Below, one piece after another: positions 11,696-22,345 of a DNA stretch of 64,000 nucleotides (its first letter is position 1; every line of letters begins with the position of its first letter). Under the pieces are notes generated by a model. The model was given only the letters and a program-made list of their open reading frames with translations. It ran no database searches and was not told the DNA's origin. The position numbers and the translations under genes were made by a program. The stretch lies in contig NC_085101.1 in NCBI RefSeq assembly GCF_963422355.1, positions 3,003,002 to 3,067,001 of the forward strand, read 5' to 3'. This DNA comes from Corticium candelabrum (taxonomy: Eukaryota > Porifera > Homoscleromorpha > Homosclerophorida > Plakinidae).

Positions 11696-11697
<2 letters not shown>
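10265..11697 (+). mobile_element. 5'-truncated LINE with restriction-like endonuclease, decayed
   Basis: Plus-strand frames, broken by stops and shifts, encode the C-terminal part of a non-LTR retrotransposon polyprotein. They include a post-RT region (GGFSLSEVNKSKSSAYVSSWA), LRLGLPMPF, a zinc knuckle of form C-x-C-x8-H-x4-C (CECGVELDETGYHLLTC, about 10965-11015), then NRPDILMYN...DLDVS near 11140 and a later lysine-rich KSKK segment. The last two fit a PD-(D/E)xK restriction-like endonuclease. No RT core or AP endonuclease is present. CTGT repeats flank both ends, suggesting insertion into the microsatellite. A related fragment lies at 44607-45660. Confidence 0.7.
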
Positions 11698-11734
<37 letters not shown>

Positions 11735-11736
11735 GA
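11698..11736. repeat. (CTGT)n microsatellite, right flank of LINE fragment
   Basis: About nine copies of CTGT follow AGAATAAAACAAT at the LINE 3' end. Block-homologous sequence follows immediately (11737 onwards aligns with 29680 and 42390). Confidence 0.85.
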
Positions 11737-12130
11737 GAATACATATATTTCTTATACAAGACATTATTACAGTCTACAATACGCTAAAAATATACACAAA
11801 TTGGACCTAAACGGTCTCTAGCTAAGACCAAGAGTCAAATAGCTGAGTGACACTATACTAACAGAGTTACTAATGGCACCAACTGAGTCAGTACTATAAT
11901 GGACTCTGCTCATCTCCTGCAGGAACAGTTACACTCTTGCATTGTAGGTATATGCTGAATCACAATTGAGAATCAAGTCGTCCAGTAATTTTTGAACTCA
12001 TCTTGTCTGCACTCAGTTGCCTGTATGTCTGTCTGTCTGCTTGTCTGAAATCTGTTGGTTGTCTCTCGGAGTATTTTTATAGATTAAAATTAATGAATGC
12101 TAATGCATGTAATGAAATATAAAAGATTTA
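11737..12130. other. Block-homologous non-coding sequence
   Basis: It aligns with 29680-30060 and 42390-42780 and contains no gene. Homology to the duplicated block fades after ATGCTAATGCATGTAAT near 12110, marking the right edge of the oldest block copy. Confidence 0.5.
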
Positions 12131-12420
12131 TAGATAATATGAACAAAATCTATACAAAATCACTGTACAGTGTATTTGCATATTTTGCAAGTAGAAAACA
12201 CTGTAATCGTAAGATCAACATGCTCCAAATGTGTGACTATACATGTATACCAAGTATGATATAGGAAATGTGTATTTTCGTTACGCTATAGAATCTTTGT
12301 TTAATTAATGGAGTAGGTTGTGCTTTCGCACTCTTAAAAATTTACCAAACTAGAATTTTAAAAACCTTTTCTCTGAAAAAAGAAATATATGTAGCGACTG
12401 CATAATAAGCAACAGAAACA

Positions 12421-12557
12421 AGATATATAGATAATATGAACCAAAGCCAGACATTATTAGTGAATCCTTCCAACCCCATTCCCTACATTTTACATTTAGT
12501 GGGTTGGAAGGATTCACTAATAATGTCTGGATTTGGTTCATATTATCTATAGATCTT
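12421..12557. repeat. Near-perfect ~55-bp inverted repeat (hairpin)
   Basis: The arms at about 12423-12477 and 12500-12556 are reverse complements with only a few mismatches, around a loop of about 22 bp. Each arm contains GACATTATTAGTGAATCCTT or its complement. It may be a MITE or a source of a hairpin transcript. Confidence 0.8.
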
Positions 12558-12584
12558 GGTTAATCTATTGAACAATATAATGTT

Positions 12585-12696
12585 TAGTCTCGGTCCCAGA
12601 CTCACATGAGCTTGGCAGAGTTCGGTTCTCATATGTTGAAAGTGTCATAAAGGAACCGAAAACTGCCAAGCTCATGTAAGGCTGGGGATGCGGCTA
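12585..12696. mobile_element. 112-bp foldback MITE, TAGCC family, 8-bp TSD
   Basis: The ends TAGTCTCGGTCCCAGACTCA and (reverse) TAGCCGCATCCCCAGCC form an inverted repeat, and an internal stem pairs GAGCTTGGCAG with CTGCCAAGCTC. The exact 8-bp direct repeat ATAATGTT flanks both sides, as for hAT-type elements. Larger relatives are at 20087, 31851 and 59030. Confidence 0.8.
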
Positions 12697-12744
12697 ATAA
12701 TGTTGATAATATACAGATACAGATGCATGGCTCATACTGCGAAG

Positions 12745-13190
12745 ATACGAACAGATGAAGGAAATGAAACCAACCTCGTATGGAAAGGAAACAAGTTCAT
12801 TGACGGATACATCTCTTTCCAATAATGCTACACAGCCTTCAATATTCTAAACAAATAACATATAAATTTGAATTAGTAACTTTTAAAATTAAGCATTAGA
12901 CATAATCAATGAAATCAGACAAATAGCAGTACTCACATTGTTCAATCTTGAAAGTTTCTTCTTCTGAAAGTACAATTAACTTTTTCAACTTCTTCAAATG
13001 ACTAATTTCATCAGGCAAGCTGTAATACAATTACACTATAGTGAACGAGATGGCAACTGAGTCCCACACCTTACAGTGTTGTAGATTGTCAGACACGTTA
13101 AGTTCTCTTAGTTCATCGAGACGGCCAATTTCAGGCGGTAGTACAGTCAGTTGGTTGCGAGCAAGACTCAACCACTGAAGCTGACCCAAA
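12745..13190 (-). pseudogene. Leucine-rich-repeat gene fragment, three exon-like pieces
   Basis: Minus-strand exon-like segments encode leucine-rich repeats. 13190-13075 reads LGQLQWLSLARNQLTVLPPEIGRL; 13019-12937 reads LPDEISHLKKLKKLIVL; and about 12849-12772 reads VALLERDVSVNELVSFP. Each begins after an AG and ends at a GT-type donor (GTAAGG, GTGAGT, GTTGGT). The repeat pattern LxxLxxLxLxxNxLxxLPxxI is clear. Joining the first two with these sites is out of phase by one base, and no start codon or other repeats are found upstream. I regard it as a partial or decaying LRR gene. The downstream end runs into the MITE cluster. Confidence 0.5.
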
Positions 13191-13199
13191 CTACTCAAA

Positions 13200-13920
13200 T
13201 ACAATATTAAAGATTAAGAAAACTCTTGACATGTTTACAATAAAGTAATGTATATCTAATAGTCTTCAAGTTGACACAATAAGATGTGACCATGTCATAA
13301 CCAATAAGAAGGCTCTTTAGAACCCTGGATCCACCATTGTAGCAGTTACAGTGTTGTTGTTCATGATGTTGACAAAACAGTCAGAATTGATAGCACGTGA
13401 TAAAGGATAAATATTACTATCGGTGATTCTTGTCATAACGAAAACAATTTACGAGCACGCTCACAACAGATAAACAAAATTGGATAGCCTAGTAGAAAAG
13501 CTATATGCATGTATTGACTACTGCACACTATATACACATTGCCATCTGCGTTGTACTGTTCACTAAGAAAATAGACTTAAGCCACTAAGTACTGTTAGTC
13601 TAAAAACGTTAAGATATGATTTTCTACTGTCAAAACTACAACAATAATCATTGACTCTTAGCAATGATTATTGCTAAGATGGTAAACCCGTGATTGATAA
13701 ACCCGTATATCGTGCATTGAAGCTCCGAGACTAGTAGACTGCTCTGTCACCCAGCGGTGCGTTTGCAAACAACACATCATGTAATCAACAAGACGACGAC
13801 TCGAACTTCTGGCCTAGAGATTTGTGTCTGCGTTTTGTTATTTTCTTTCTGACAATTTTATGTTTTGTTACTGAAATACGACATCCACTAATTAATTTAT
13901 TAACAAAAATCAATAGTTCA
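13200..13920. other. Non-coding stretch, nothing recognised
   Basis: This AT-rich sequence holds a short palindrome (AATCATTG...CAATGATT near 13650) but no gene or element I can support. Confidence 0.4.
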
Positions 13921-13924
13921 ACAG

Positions 13925-14050
13925 ACGTCACTCTACACGTGACGCAACATTAATTACGTCGTTTCCTGCTTGACCACGTGCTGGCGTCATGATAAGGGAA
14001 CCGGGCGCGACGAGACAGCCGGGCAAGTTGAAAAATGTACTTGCTGACAT
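13925..14050 (+). repeat. Diverged duplicate of the ependymin-gene upstream region
   Basis: ACAGACGTCA, GACCACGTGCTGGC, GGGAACCGGGC and GTTGAAAAATGTACTTGCTG recur in the same order at about 14442-14533 and 15295-15350, where the last element is the start of the ependymin-related gene. The start codon context here is disrupted, so this is a broken promoter and first-codon duplicate. Confidence 0.5.
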
Positions 14051-14533
14051 ACGCTAAATAATTAATTAATTAATTAATATATAATTAATAACTATTCATG
14101 GCAACTTACGTCGCTACATTGTAATGTCGTCAGTCTATACACGTGATGTAACAGGTACGTCATCTAGTAACTAAAATGTTACTTAATAACGTAGACACAA
14201 ATTACGAAATTGCCGATACGAATCTCGCACGAAGAGGACTTCTGCTATGACATTGCTGCTAGACTCGCGCCCCCGTATGTAAGCTGTTCAATTCCGCGAC
14301 CACATCATTATACGGGAACTGAGCACCACGAGTACCACGTGTGTACACGTTTATACAGTTCAAACCAAGACACGTTGAAAGATAGAGTTGCTGACTTCCG
14401 CAAAAATTCATTAACAGATAGTTTATAACTATTTATGGTAACAGACGTCATTAAATAAACTCGTTTGAGCGCACCCGCACATACACGTGCTCGACCACGT
14501 GCTGGCTGTTAGTTATTGATAGAAACCGGGCCC

Positions 14534-15294
14534 TTCTCGCGTAGCCAAACCCCTCCCCTTTTTTATATCTACCGGCGGGGAAGGGTTTGGTGAAATTGCA
14601 CACAAGTAGTGATGCCAGCCGCCACCGACTTCCGGGTGGCAGATAATGACATTAACATAAACGTGTACTCAACCCCACGCAAGTTGATTGTTAGTTACAC
14701 AATGGATCCGGACTGTTGTGCTTTGTGCTTGGAGTCTCTTTTCATCAAACGCAAAACAAAGAAAAAGAAACGGCTCTCGCAATACTCAAGCAATGTAGAC
14801 ATCTTGGCAAGTGTAAACTAGTCGGACATTCTTTTGTGGACCAGCTGATTAGATAGAAGCAGCTGAATCGAGCCTGTTTGTGATACATTGCCGAACGTAG
14901 CTTGCTTCGTTTCCTAGGCTAGATCAGCAAATTCAAGGATTGCGGGAAGAGATCGAGGCGATGGCACGGCAGGTCGAAATAATTAATTATTATGCAGAGG
15001 TTAGTGCGCAGTTTGCGTGAATTCGTAGCTAACTAAACGCCCTATACCAAGAACAATACCATACTATGGTAAAGTCTGTCCATTGATTGTTGTAAGCCTT
15101 CCAACAAGTGATTTCTCGTCGACAACAGAGACAAGAATGTTTCCAGTAATTATCACCTGTCAGCTTAACCTTCATCTAATTACTAGTTGGAAAGACGTGG
15201 GCGTATGCCTGGCACCACTGCTTGTGTGCAATTTCACCAAACCCTTCCCCGCCGGTAGATATCAAGAAGGGGAGGGGTTTGGCTACGCGAGACT
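14534..15294. mobile_element. Foldback DNA element inserted ~40 bp upstream of a start codon
   Basis: The left end TCTCGCGTAGCCAAACCCCT and the right end AGGGGTTTGGCTACGCGAGA are inverted repeats of about 70 bp, extending through the GGCGGGGAAGGGTTTGG stretch. The direct repeat AACCGGGCCC occurs on both sides (14524-14533 and 15295-15304), consistent with a target-site duplication. The 615-bp interior has no recognisable transposase. Its right end lies about 40 bp before the ependymin-related ATG, so it splits that gene's promoter. Confidence 0.75.
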
Positions 15295-15333
15295 AACCGG
15301 GCCCCACGAGGCAGAAGTTCGCTCACACGTTGA

Positions 15334-16170
15334 ATGATGTACTTGCTGTTAGCAGCGCTCGTAACCCTGTCTTTGTCGCACACAACCAATGCAGCCTGTT
15401 GCTTACCCTACAGCTACCTGATATCGGGCTCTGGATTGCAAGTACAGATGTATCATGTCACTCCTCAACTCTTCGCATTGGACAACTTCAAGATAGCCTA
15501 CGACATCAAATCTGAGAGGGTTGTACTCAAAATGACAATGGCGAACGTACTAAACGGTGTTAAAACTATAGAAACTATCTACATTGACAACAACAAGGTA
15601 ACTTTAGCTATAAAATTATAATTATTTAATTAATTATGTAATCAAATAGATTACATCTACGGAATGGTCAGCCGTTCTAATTTGTTTATCTCCCAAAAAA
15701 GAAAACGGAACACGTTGACGACACGTGTTGAAATACCTGACATGCAAACAGCACTAAGCAACTGTTTACCACGTAAGCCAGTCACATGACATTCTGTGTT
15801 ACGTAATATATTTTGGCTTATGTATACGCAGCTAATGCTAAGAGTGTGGCCAATGTTACGATTCATGGCCAAGTGTTCGGTCGTTACATTTTCCACATCA
15901 GTCGATTCCGGCTCGCTTGAATATCTAACTCTGACCATCATGATTATTTCTGAAAATTGTATTCCAATGGCTTCTGCCAGTTTTTTCCGAGAAGACAACA
16001 CAACTGCTGGAATAGAATCAGAGATAGACGGTGCTAACGTGTTGTTGTACTATGATGTCGAAACACTACCCAACCCTGACATTCTAACTCTCCCAAAGAT
16101 CTGCTCTAGTGCACAAAGTCTTGAGACATCTGGAATTTCCAAGAATAATCTCACATTTTTCACATGGTAA
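15334..16170 (+). CDS. Ependymin-related secreted protein (three exons, frame problems)
   Basis: Exon 1 (15334-15597) gives a signal peptide (MMYLLLAALVTLSLS...A), a CC motif and FKIAYDIKSERVVLKMT, the core of ependymin-related proteins. Exon 2 (about 15650-15772) contains a conserved-type Cys in TALSNCLP. Exon 3 (15832-16170) contains NCIPM and ends with LPNPDILTLPKICSS, typical of the family C-terminus. The product would be a small extracellular or lysosomal calcium- or lipid-binding-type protein of about 220 residues. Two problems exist. Exon 1 joins exon 2 one base out of phase with the GT-AG sites seen. Within exon 3 the reading must shift between IHGQVFG and VDSGSLEY. Either it is a recent pseudogene or the assembly has indels. 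A foldback element sits 40 bp upstream. Confidence 0.6.
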
Positions 16171-16900
16171 ATTGATATATATGTATTATTATTGGAAGTA
16201 AAATGACAATATTGTTGTCTTTCAAGATGGAGGGAGTCGAGTCGTTCGATGTCTTCACTATTCTCAACCGTCTTACTCAGATATCTTCAGCTAACAAAAA
16301 GAAATCTGATTGAGTTGGAAAATGGTGTACTTTGTTAGAATTCAGAATTCAAGCTTGTGGTTACTGATTTCACTGTTAGCTTATTTGCTGATTTCATTGC
16401 TAGCCTTTCACTGATTTCATTGCTAGCATATTTGCTGATTTCATTGCATGCATGCTCTTTTTCTTGACTAGCTCGGTTCTTTGCAGTTGCATGTTGATCG
16501 ATGATTTGGTAGTCAATTTTTAGTAACTAGTAAGTATACAACTTAGTAGCAAAATGCTCTTCACGTTAGTGTCAGTAGCATACATTGCAATGAGAGTTGG
16601 TTGGCGCTGGGCTCCATGCACATTTGCAGCTGTGAATAAACAAGACGTCATTACTACCCACGTGATTTAACAATTACCTCAACTCATGTGTAGACTAGTT
16701 CTAAAGTAATTACGACACATTCCAAATCTAGGAGACAACTCTCACAGAGCGTGTATGTACACTGTACGCACTTCGACATCTGTTTTTAGTGTCCCGGATA
16801 TATTCTTTCTAGATATCTTTAATTACTTAATAAATTGATATCGGTTTTGCAAAATACTGCTGTTGGAGATCAGTCACTAGAACCTTAAAAGTTCGGTTAA
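16171..16900. other. Non-coding region with a ~24-bp tandem repeat
   Basis: At about 16361-16455 a 24-bp unit containing GCTGATTTCATTGCTAGC is repeated about four times with variation. No coding frame is convincing elsewhere in this stretch. Confidence 0.55.
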
Positions 16901-17109
16901 AGCTTGAAAATATTTTAGCCATACGAATTCCTTAGCTTTTAATAAATTAATTATTTATAGATTTTTATTAATTAATATAATCTAACAACGTTAACATTCT
17001 AAATTAAAATATCAATTAATGTAACACTAGATATAATAAGATTTAAAAATAGAAAAATCCGAAATCGAAACTGATTTGTGATATGGAAAGCGGAAGTTGA
17101 GAAGAGTCA

Positions 17110-17280
17110 TAGGAATATAGTTACTGAAGCCAGATGCGGAAACCGGATAAGACGGGATAACATCAAGAGGAAAGAGTACCACAGAGTCATGATTTAGATA
17201 CTGAAACTAGATGCGGAAATCAATCTTATACGGGAACCAATATTATACAGGACAACAGCAAAAGGAAAGAGTAGAAAGAG
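17110..17280 (+). promoter_or_regulatory. Duplicated promoter motif upstream of class A GTPase gene 2
   Basis: A segment of about 75-80 bp is present twice in tandem. Each copy contains ACTGAA, GATGCGGAAA and, 8-11 bp later, ACGGG, then GGAAAGAG. The same GCGGAAA...ACGGG/CCCGT pair occurs 75-180 bp upstream of the class B, C and D genes. It is a candidate shared regulatory element; the binding factor is unknown. Confidence 0.5.
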
Positions 17281-17313
17281 AAAGTGCCTAATTGTCTGGT
17301 TCAGAACGTTGTC

Positions 17314-18798
17314 ATGTATCAAACCGGTAATGCTGCAGCTCCTCACGTTTCGTTGCCACAGTTTGAGTACGTCCGAGAGTTACTACAAAAGCCAAGTGAG
17401 AACTTGACTACTTTCACCAAGTCTCTGGCTGTCGAAGGGACAATACTCGATCAACTACTGGAAAGCAGCATTATCAAGGATGAAACCATACCCTCGGCGG
17501 TGCGTGAGGACCTACAATCAAAGAGCAGAATTGAACAAGCGAAATCACTTCTTCGTGCGATAAGTGCTTGCAGAGAGGTACCTGTAGCCCATTTCCTTTT
17601 TTTTCTCTCCGTGCAAAAACCCGGAATCATCAACATCCTAGAAGAAGGACTGCTTGCCCGAGTTGAAGACGTTTTGGAGACTAACTGGAACGTCCTGCAA
17701 CTCGAAGAACCTGATGTGTCAACATCATGGTCTGAAAAGAAAATTGAACTGGATGGGGAATTTGACTCACTTGCCCAATCTATGGAATGCAGTCGCCCAA
17801 TCACCGTCCTATGTGTGGGAAAAACTGGAGTAGGAAAGTCAACACTTGCAAATGCTCTAAGCGGAAAGCTTGCAACTGACCCAGAAAGTGCTCAAACGGG
17901 ACGAGGAGGCACATCTGTAACAAAAAAGGTGGAAATAATTGAATGTTTTGGCAACAATATTCCGTTTACTTTCTGGGACACACCTGGACCGACAAAAGAC
18001 TCAGAGGATCGCAAGACTTTTTCAAACATCAAGAAAGACATAAAAAAACAAGGAGGCAAACTAGATCTGCTCATCTTCTGTGCTCCCGCACATGAGACAC
18101 GAGATCGTCCTGAGAATGGCATGATTATTGAAAACCTGACCAGGGAACTTGGTAAAAAGATTTGGGATAATGCCATTATTGCTTTCACTCAAGCCAATGT
18201 AGTCATGGATCCCGACCATGAAACAACAACAGCAGCATACTTTCACAAACACTGTGTTTCTGAGATGACTAACAGATACCGCAAATTTCTCGTCGAGAAA
18301 AGTGGCCTCTCTGCTCAAGAAGCTGAAATGGTTCCTTGTGTACCTTTGGGAAGACATGCACAGGCTTACCTTCCTGATGGTACCGAGTGGAAGAAGAATT
18401 TCTGCATGGTCTGCATAAGTAGAGCCTCCAAAGATATTCGAGGAATTCTTGCCAGTTCAAGCATTTTCAATTCTGATCAATTAGCTGTACCCATGACTGG
18501 GATTGATAAGCTTCGGATGATGCTGGGAATAACTGGTGGGTCAGTGGGGGGTGCTGCTGTTGGTATCGGTACTGGTATAGGAATTGCAGTTAGAGCTGGA
18601 ATTGCAGCTGGTGCTGTAGCAGCTGCTCCTACTGGACCAGGAGCTATCATTGGAGCCGCAGTGGGAGGAGTGGGCGGAATAGGGATAAGCATAGGAGTGT
18701 ACTTCGCAATCCGTTTCTATCAACGTTACAAAGCCAAGGAACGAGTGAAGGAGTACGAGAACCTGATTGGTGACCATGAAGACGCCCACACAGCTTGA
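17314..18798 (+). CDS. CARD-like/AIG1-TOC-type GTPase with glycine-rich membrane tail, class A (intact)
   Basis: This intact single-exon gene encodes 494 residues from ATG 17314; an in-frame GTG at 17284 is not used as a start. Residues about 15-115 fit a CARD-like death-fold helical domain (ILDQLLESSII, EQAKSLLRAI, FLFFLSVQKPGIINILEEGLL). The GTPase domain follows. G1 is GKTGVGKST (169-177), a candidate G2 threonine lies in TGRGGTSVT, G3 is DTPG (221-224), and TQAN (291-294) sits where G4 is expected. FCAPAHE and LPDGTEW resemble the AIG1/Toc34 branch of septin-like GTPases. Residues about 400-470 are a Gly/Ala-rich hydrophobic stretch able to form one or two membrane helices, followed by a charged tail (RYKAKERVKEYE). 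An immune or cell-death role is inferred from domain combination and local amplification. Confidence 0.8.
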   Translation: MYQTGNAAAPHVSLPQFEYVRELLQKPSENLTTFTKSLAVEGTILDQLLESSIIKDETIPSAVREDLQSKSRIEQAKSLLRAISACREVPVAHFLFFLSVQKPGIINILEEGLLARVEDVLETNWNVLQLEEPDVSTSWSEKKIELDGEFDSLAQSMECSRPITVLCVGKTGVGKSTLANALSGKLATDPESAQTGRGGTSVTKKVEIIECFGNNIPFTFWDTPGPTKDSEDRKTFSNIKKDIKKQGGKLDLLIFCAPAHETRDRPENGMIIENLTRELGKKIWDNAIIAFTQANVVMDPDHETTTAAYFHKHCVSEMTNRYRKFLVEKSGLSAQEAEMVPCVPLGRHAQAYLPDGTEWKKNFCMVCISRASKDIRGILASSSIFNSDQLAVPMTGIDKLRMMLGITGGSVGGAAVGIGTGIGIAVRAGIAAGAVAAAPTGPGAIIGAAVGGVGGIGISIGVYFAIRFYQRYKAKERVKEYENLIGDHEDAHTA

Positions 18799-19194
18799 TG
18801 GAAGTTGTCACATCTAACTAAGAAAGAAAATACTGACGTTTTAGTTCAAGTAGCTAAGCAGACTTGCATGCCTTGCAATGCATAAGTTTATCTAATTTCT
18901 TAGTTACAAAAAAATTAGATGGTAAGAATGACGTTACTGTCATTTCAGTAATAACATATGGTCATTTCATTACTTTGCTTTAGCGATACGAATAATTGTT
19001 TAGCTTTGAATTATAATTCTTTACCAATATATTCCAAAATGGCAATTGCAACATTTTATATATCAATTTGAATACCAATTCATCTAACACTATCTAAATA
19101 AACATTTAAGAATCATATGAATTCTCTAAAGTTACTGAATCTGAATGCGGAAGCCGGATATCATACGGGAAACTGGCTAACTGGTTTGTTCAGT

Positions 19195-19310
19195 GTCTCA
19201 AAACAGTATGCATATCCTGACGTTTCGTCACCACAGTTGGAGTATGTCTGAGAGTTATTAAGAACCCCAAGTGAGAACTTGACTATTTTCACCAAGTCGA
19301 AGGGACAATA
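19195..19310 (+). pseudogene. Class D GTPase pseudogene, N-terminal piece (block 1)
   Basis: CCTGACGTTTCGTCACCACA...GAGTATGTCTGAGAG resembles the first 45 codons of class A, with a TGA inside. It stops at GGGACAATA, where the foldback transposon begins. The remainder is at about 22799-23690. Confidence 0.7.
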
Positions 19311-20086
19311 TGGTCAGTAGGTCCTTCGGCCATTTCAAATTGCAAAATTTAAAATTTTTAAAGTTTTATAATTAAATTTTTTTAATTTTTATAATAAAAT
19401 TTTAATTTTAATTTAACGTTACCATAATTTTAAAATTTGCATTAAATTTTCAAATTTTTGTTCAAAATTTAAAATATTATTATTTCAAATTTGTAAATTT
19501 TTAGGTGCAGTATATTAGAAATTGCTTTGCCGACGAAAAAGCGGACGTAGTTGTATATATGAACTGATGAGCGGATTTGAACTAACAGAAATTGAACGCT
19601 CATCCGTTCTCTCAAATAATTTGAGTACACCAGGAAAAGAATATTGAAAGAACGAGTAGCAGTGTACGCGGTAGGGAGTCCATTGGACGGCGTAAGGGTG
19701 TATTCCAACGCGTGCTGATACGTTGATTCAATTAAACTACGCGCGGTTTCTGCTACTCACATCAGCACGTTTCCTGTACCGTGTTTCTGCACCTGTACGT
19801 ACGCCGCTTCAGACAGTTACCAATATTTAGTAACTCGAAGTGCATGGTCGCGCCATTACTGTAGATGAAGGAGTACGATTGGCCCAACTGCAAGTTGCAC
19901 TTCATGTCTAGATTTTGTACATCACATGGAACACTACCCGATAGCGCAGATAGAACGTCTACAACCTCACGCTGTGTCTCTCCTGTGCCGTGAGAACAGA
20001 ACCCTCACTGACTACAAGTGAATTACAAGACCAAATAGCAAAAAAGGTGGACACGCACTCAGTGCTCATGGCAGGAGGGGATAGGG

Positions 20087-21192
20087 TAGCCTCTTCCCCA
20101 GACTCTCTCGCGCTAGTCTTGTCCGGTGCCCGTATGACAATTCCAGGCGCGAGAGAGTCTGGGATCATCCCGTCTACTTCCTGCCATATCTCCTTACTAA
20201 ATGCTCACTAAGTGTCACCCCCGGCGTCATCAACTGTCACCCCGACGTCATCAACTGTCACCCCCAACGTCATCAAGTGTCCCGTAACTTCAAAATCAAA
20301 TTAGCGTTAGTCTAATCCAATAAACGTACCACACGCGATGTTTTTACCATTGTTTGGTGTTTGCAGCATATCCAGCACTTGCAGACAACTGAAGCATGTT
20401 GAATAGATAAGTCTATGAAGTGTTGGTGACGGGTTTCGTGTAGGCTTGTAGTCTGAGATCTACAATTGGCGAAGTGATGACCTTCTACGTAGTTCACACA
20501 CGCATCTCCTTGCTATCAGTACACACTATACGCACACCGTTTGCGCGCAGACTCTATTCTATAGCAAAAAGTGCGCAATGACAAGGGAAGAGGTTGATCT
20601 TGACAGGAAACTACGGTCTACCCTTCTAGAAGTCTTCAAGTATGAAAACAAATACATCTTTTCGCGAAAGAATAGCCCTGAAAGCTTCAAGTTGACCCTC
20701 CAGACCGTAGTTTGATGTGAAGATCAACCCCTTCCCTTGTCTTTGCGCGCTTTTTGCTACAGAGTCTAGTCTTCGCGCAAGCGCTAATGGCTGCGTGTGA
20801 ACTACGTAGAAGGTCATCACTCCGCCAATTGTAGATCTCAGACTATACTGTACAAGCCTACACGACACCCGTCACCAACACTCCATAGACTTACCTTTTC
20901 AACATGCTTCAGTTGTCTGCAAGTGCTGGATATGCTGCAAACACCAAACAATGGTCATAGCATCCAGTGTGGTACGTTTATTGAATTAGACTAACGCTAA
21001 TTTGATTTTGTAGTTACGGGACACTTGATGATGTTGGGGGTGACAGTTGATGACGTCGGGGGTGACACTTAGTGAGCATTTAGTAAGGAGATATGGCAGA
21101 AGTAGGCGGGATGATCCCAGACTCTCTCGCACCTGGAATTGTCATACGGGCACCGGACAAGACTAGCGAGAGAGAGTCTGGGAACGAGGCTA
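20087..21192. mobile_element. Nested foldback element, TAGCC family (block 1)
   Basis: The ends TAGCCTCTTCCCCAGACTCT and (reverse) TAGCCTCGTTCCCAGACTCT belong to the family at 12585 and 59030. Almost the whole element is one large palindrome with arms of about 500 bp around a short centre near 20650. Minisatellite copies of GTCACCCCCGACGTCATCAA lie near each arm start. It would form a long hairpin if transcribed or single-stranded. Confidence 0.75.
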
Positions 21193-21869
21193 GGAATAGA
21201 GTACGTACGTGTACACCGTCCTGCTGACACGCCCATCCCCTTGCCGGTACTGCGTCCAATTACCACATTTACGTATGCCGTACTGTACCGGCAGACTAGT
21301 CGCAAATTCAATACCAACTAACTTTACACAAGCAACGTACTGCATGATTGCGTAGAGATCCTCTAGTATCAGTATCAACATCAATTAGAGGTTTTCTCCA
21401 GTTTCGTTGAAGGACGCCCCACACTACACATAGATCACACGCACACACAATAAACAACGGATCCGAGTCAAAGACATCGTTTAGCACTCGATAGGGGTGG
21501 ATCCTTTGAGTCTGCATGGCGGTCCGGAAAGTAGCGTATCTGCCCAGGTAGCTACTAAAATTTAGTTAGTCGGCGCTGTCAGCTCTCACGACCCAGGAGA
21601 ATTTCCAAAGCACTATCGACCACCAACGTGATTGTGCCCTCGACAACCTCGTGATGCTAGCGATCTTGCCGAACATGTGACAGCATTCTTTCAACGCACG
21701 CGACAAACTTGAGAATTCCCCAACTAATTAGCAGCACGTACAGTATAGGTAGACTCGTACACAGTCCTCCTCCTCGCGCGCGCTCCACGTGTTTTGGCAC
21801 GTGCTTTTTGTTCCACTTTCCTGAGTACGAGTCTACAGTATAGGCACATCGTATCAAATTGAGTCACGG

Positions 21870-22345
21870 ATGGACGAGAGAGAAATTCAAGAAAAGGTGA
21901 AGGCTGGGCTATCGCACTCAAACATAAGCTAGATACTTCGAAGAAGACATCCTGGAGTCAAAGGTTTTCTTGAACGATCCGCTACACGATTTTGTCATGA
22001 GCAAAAAGTTCATTATCGTTCTGCATTATCTGACTTTGACATGAGGCTGGTAGTCCAGGCAGCTGTTAGAAAAGTAATATGTTCTCTTTTTACTAAACCC
22101 GTCTAAACATATGGAGGCTTTTGCCGTTATCACACGTCTCTATGGAGGTTGGTCCAGCGTACGGAAGAAAGATGATGAAAGGGTATCTTCAAGCAGGAGG
22201 ACATAGAGTTGGTGACAAACGCATTGAACACATTCCAAGACAATTTGCTCCTAAATAACATGGAAGAAGGCAGCAACTAGCTCATCAGCAAATATACCCT
22301 GTGCCTTACTACGCTCAATATCCTGGACACAAAACTCGGTTTATT
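21870..22345 (+). pseudogene. Integrase-core-type (IS3EU-like) transposase remnant (block 1)
   Basis: Frames beginning at ATG 21870 read REIQEKVKAGLSHSNIS, then RRHPGVKGF, RFCHEQ, LSDFDMRLVVQAAVRK. After an intron-like gap come GPAYGRKMMKGYLQAGGHRVGDKRI and PVPYYAQYPGHKTRF. This matches the N-terminal HTH and the start of the catalytic domain of eukaryotic IS3/integrase-like transposases. The DDE core is missing and several stops are present, so it is a remnant of the foldback element's own gene. Confidence 0.6.

Noticed and set aside
14609-14821. A 70-codon frame inside the foldback element upstream of the ependymin gene
   Set aside because: No homology, splice context or conserved motif; it ends at random within the element interior.
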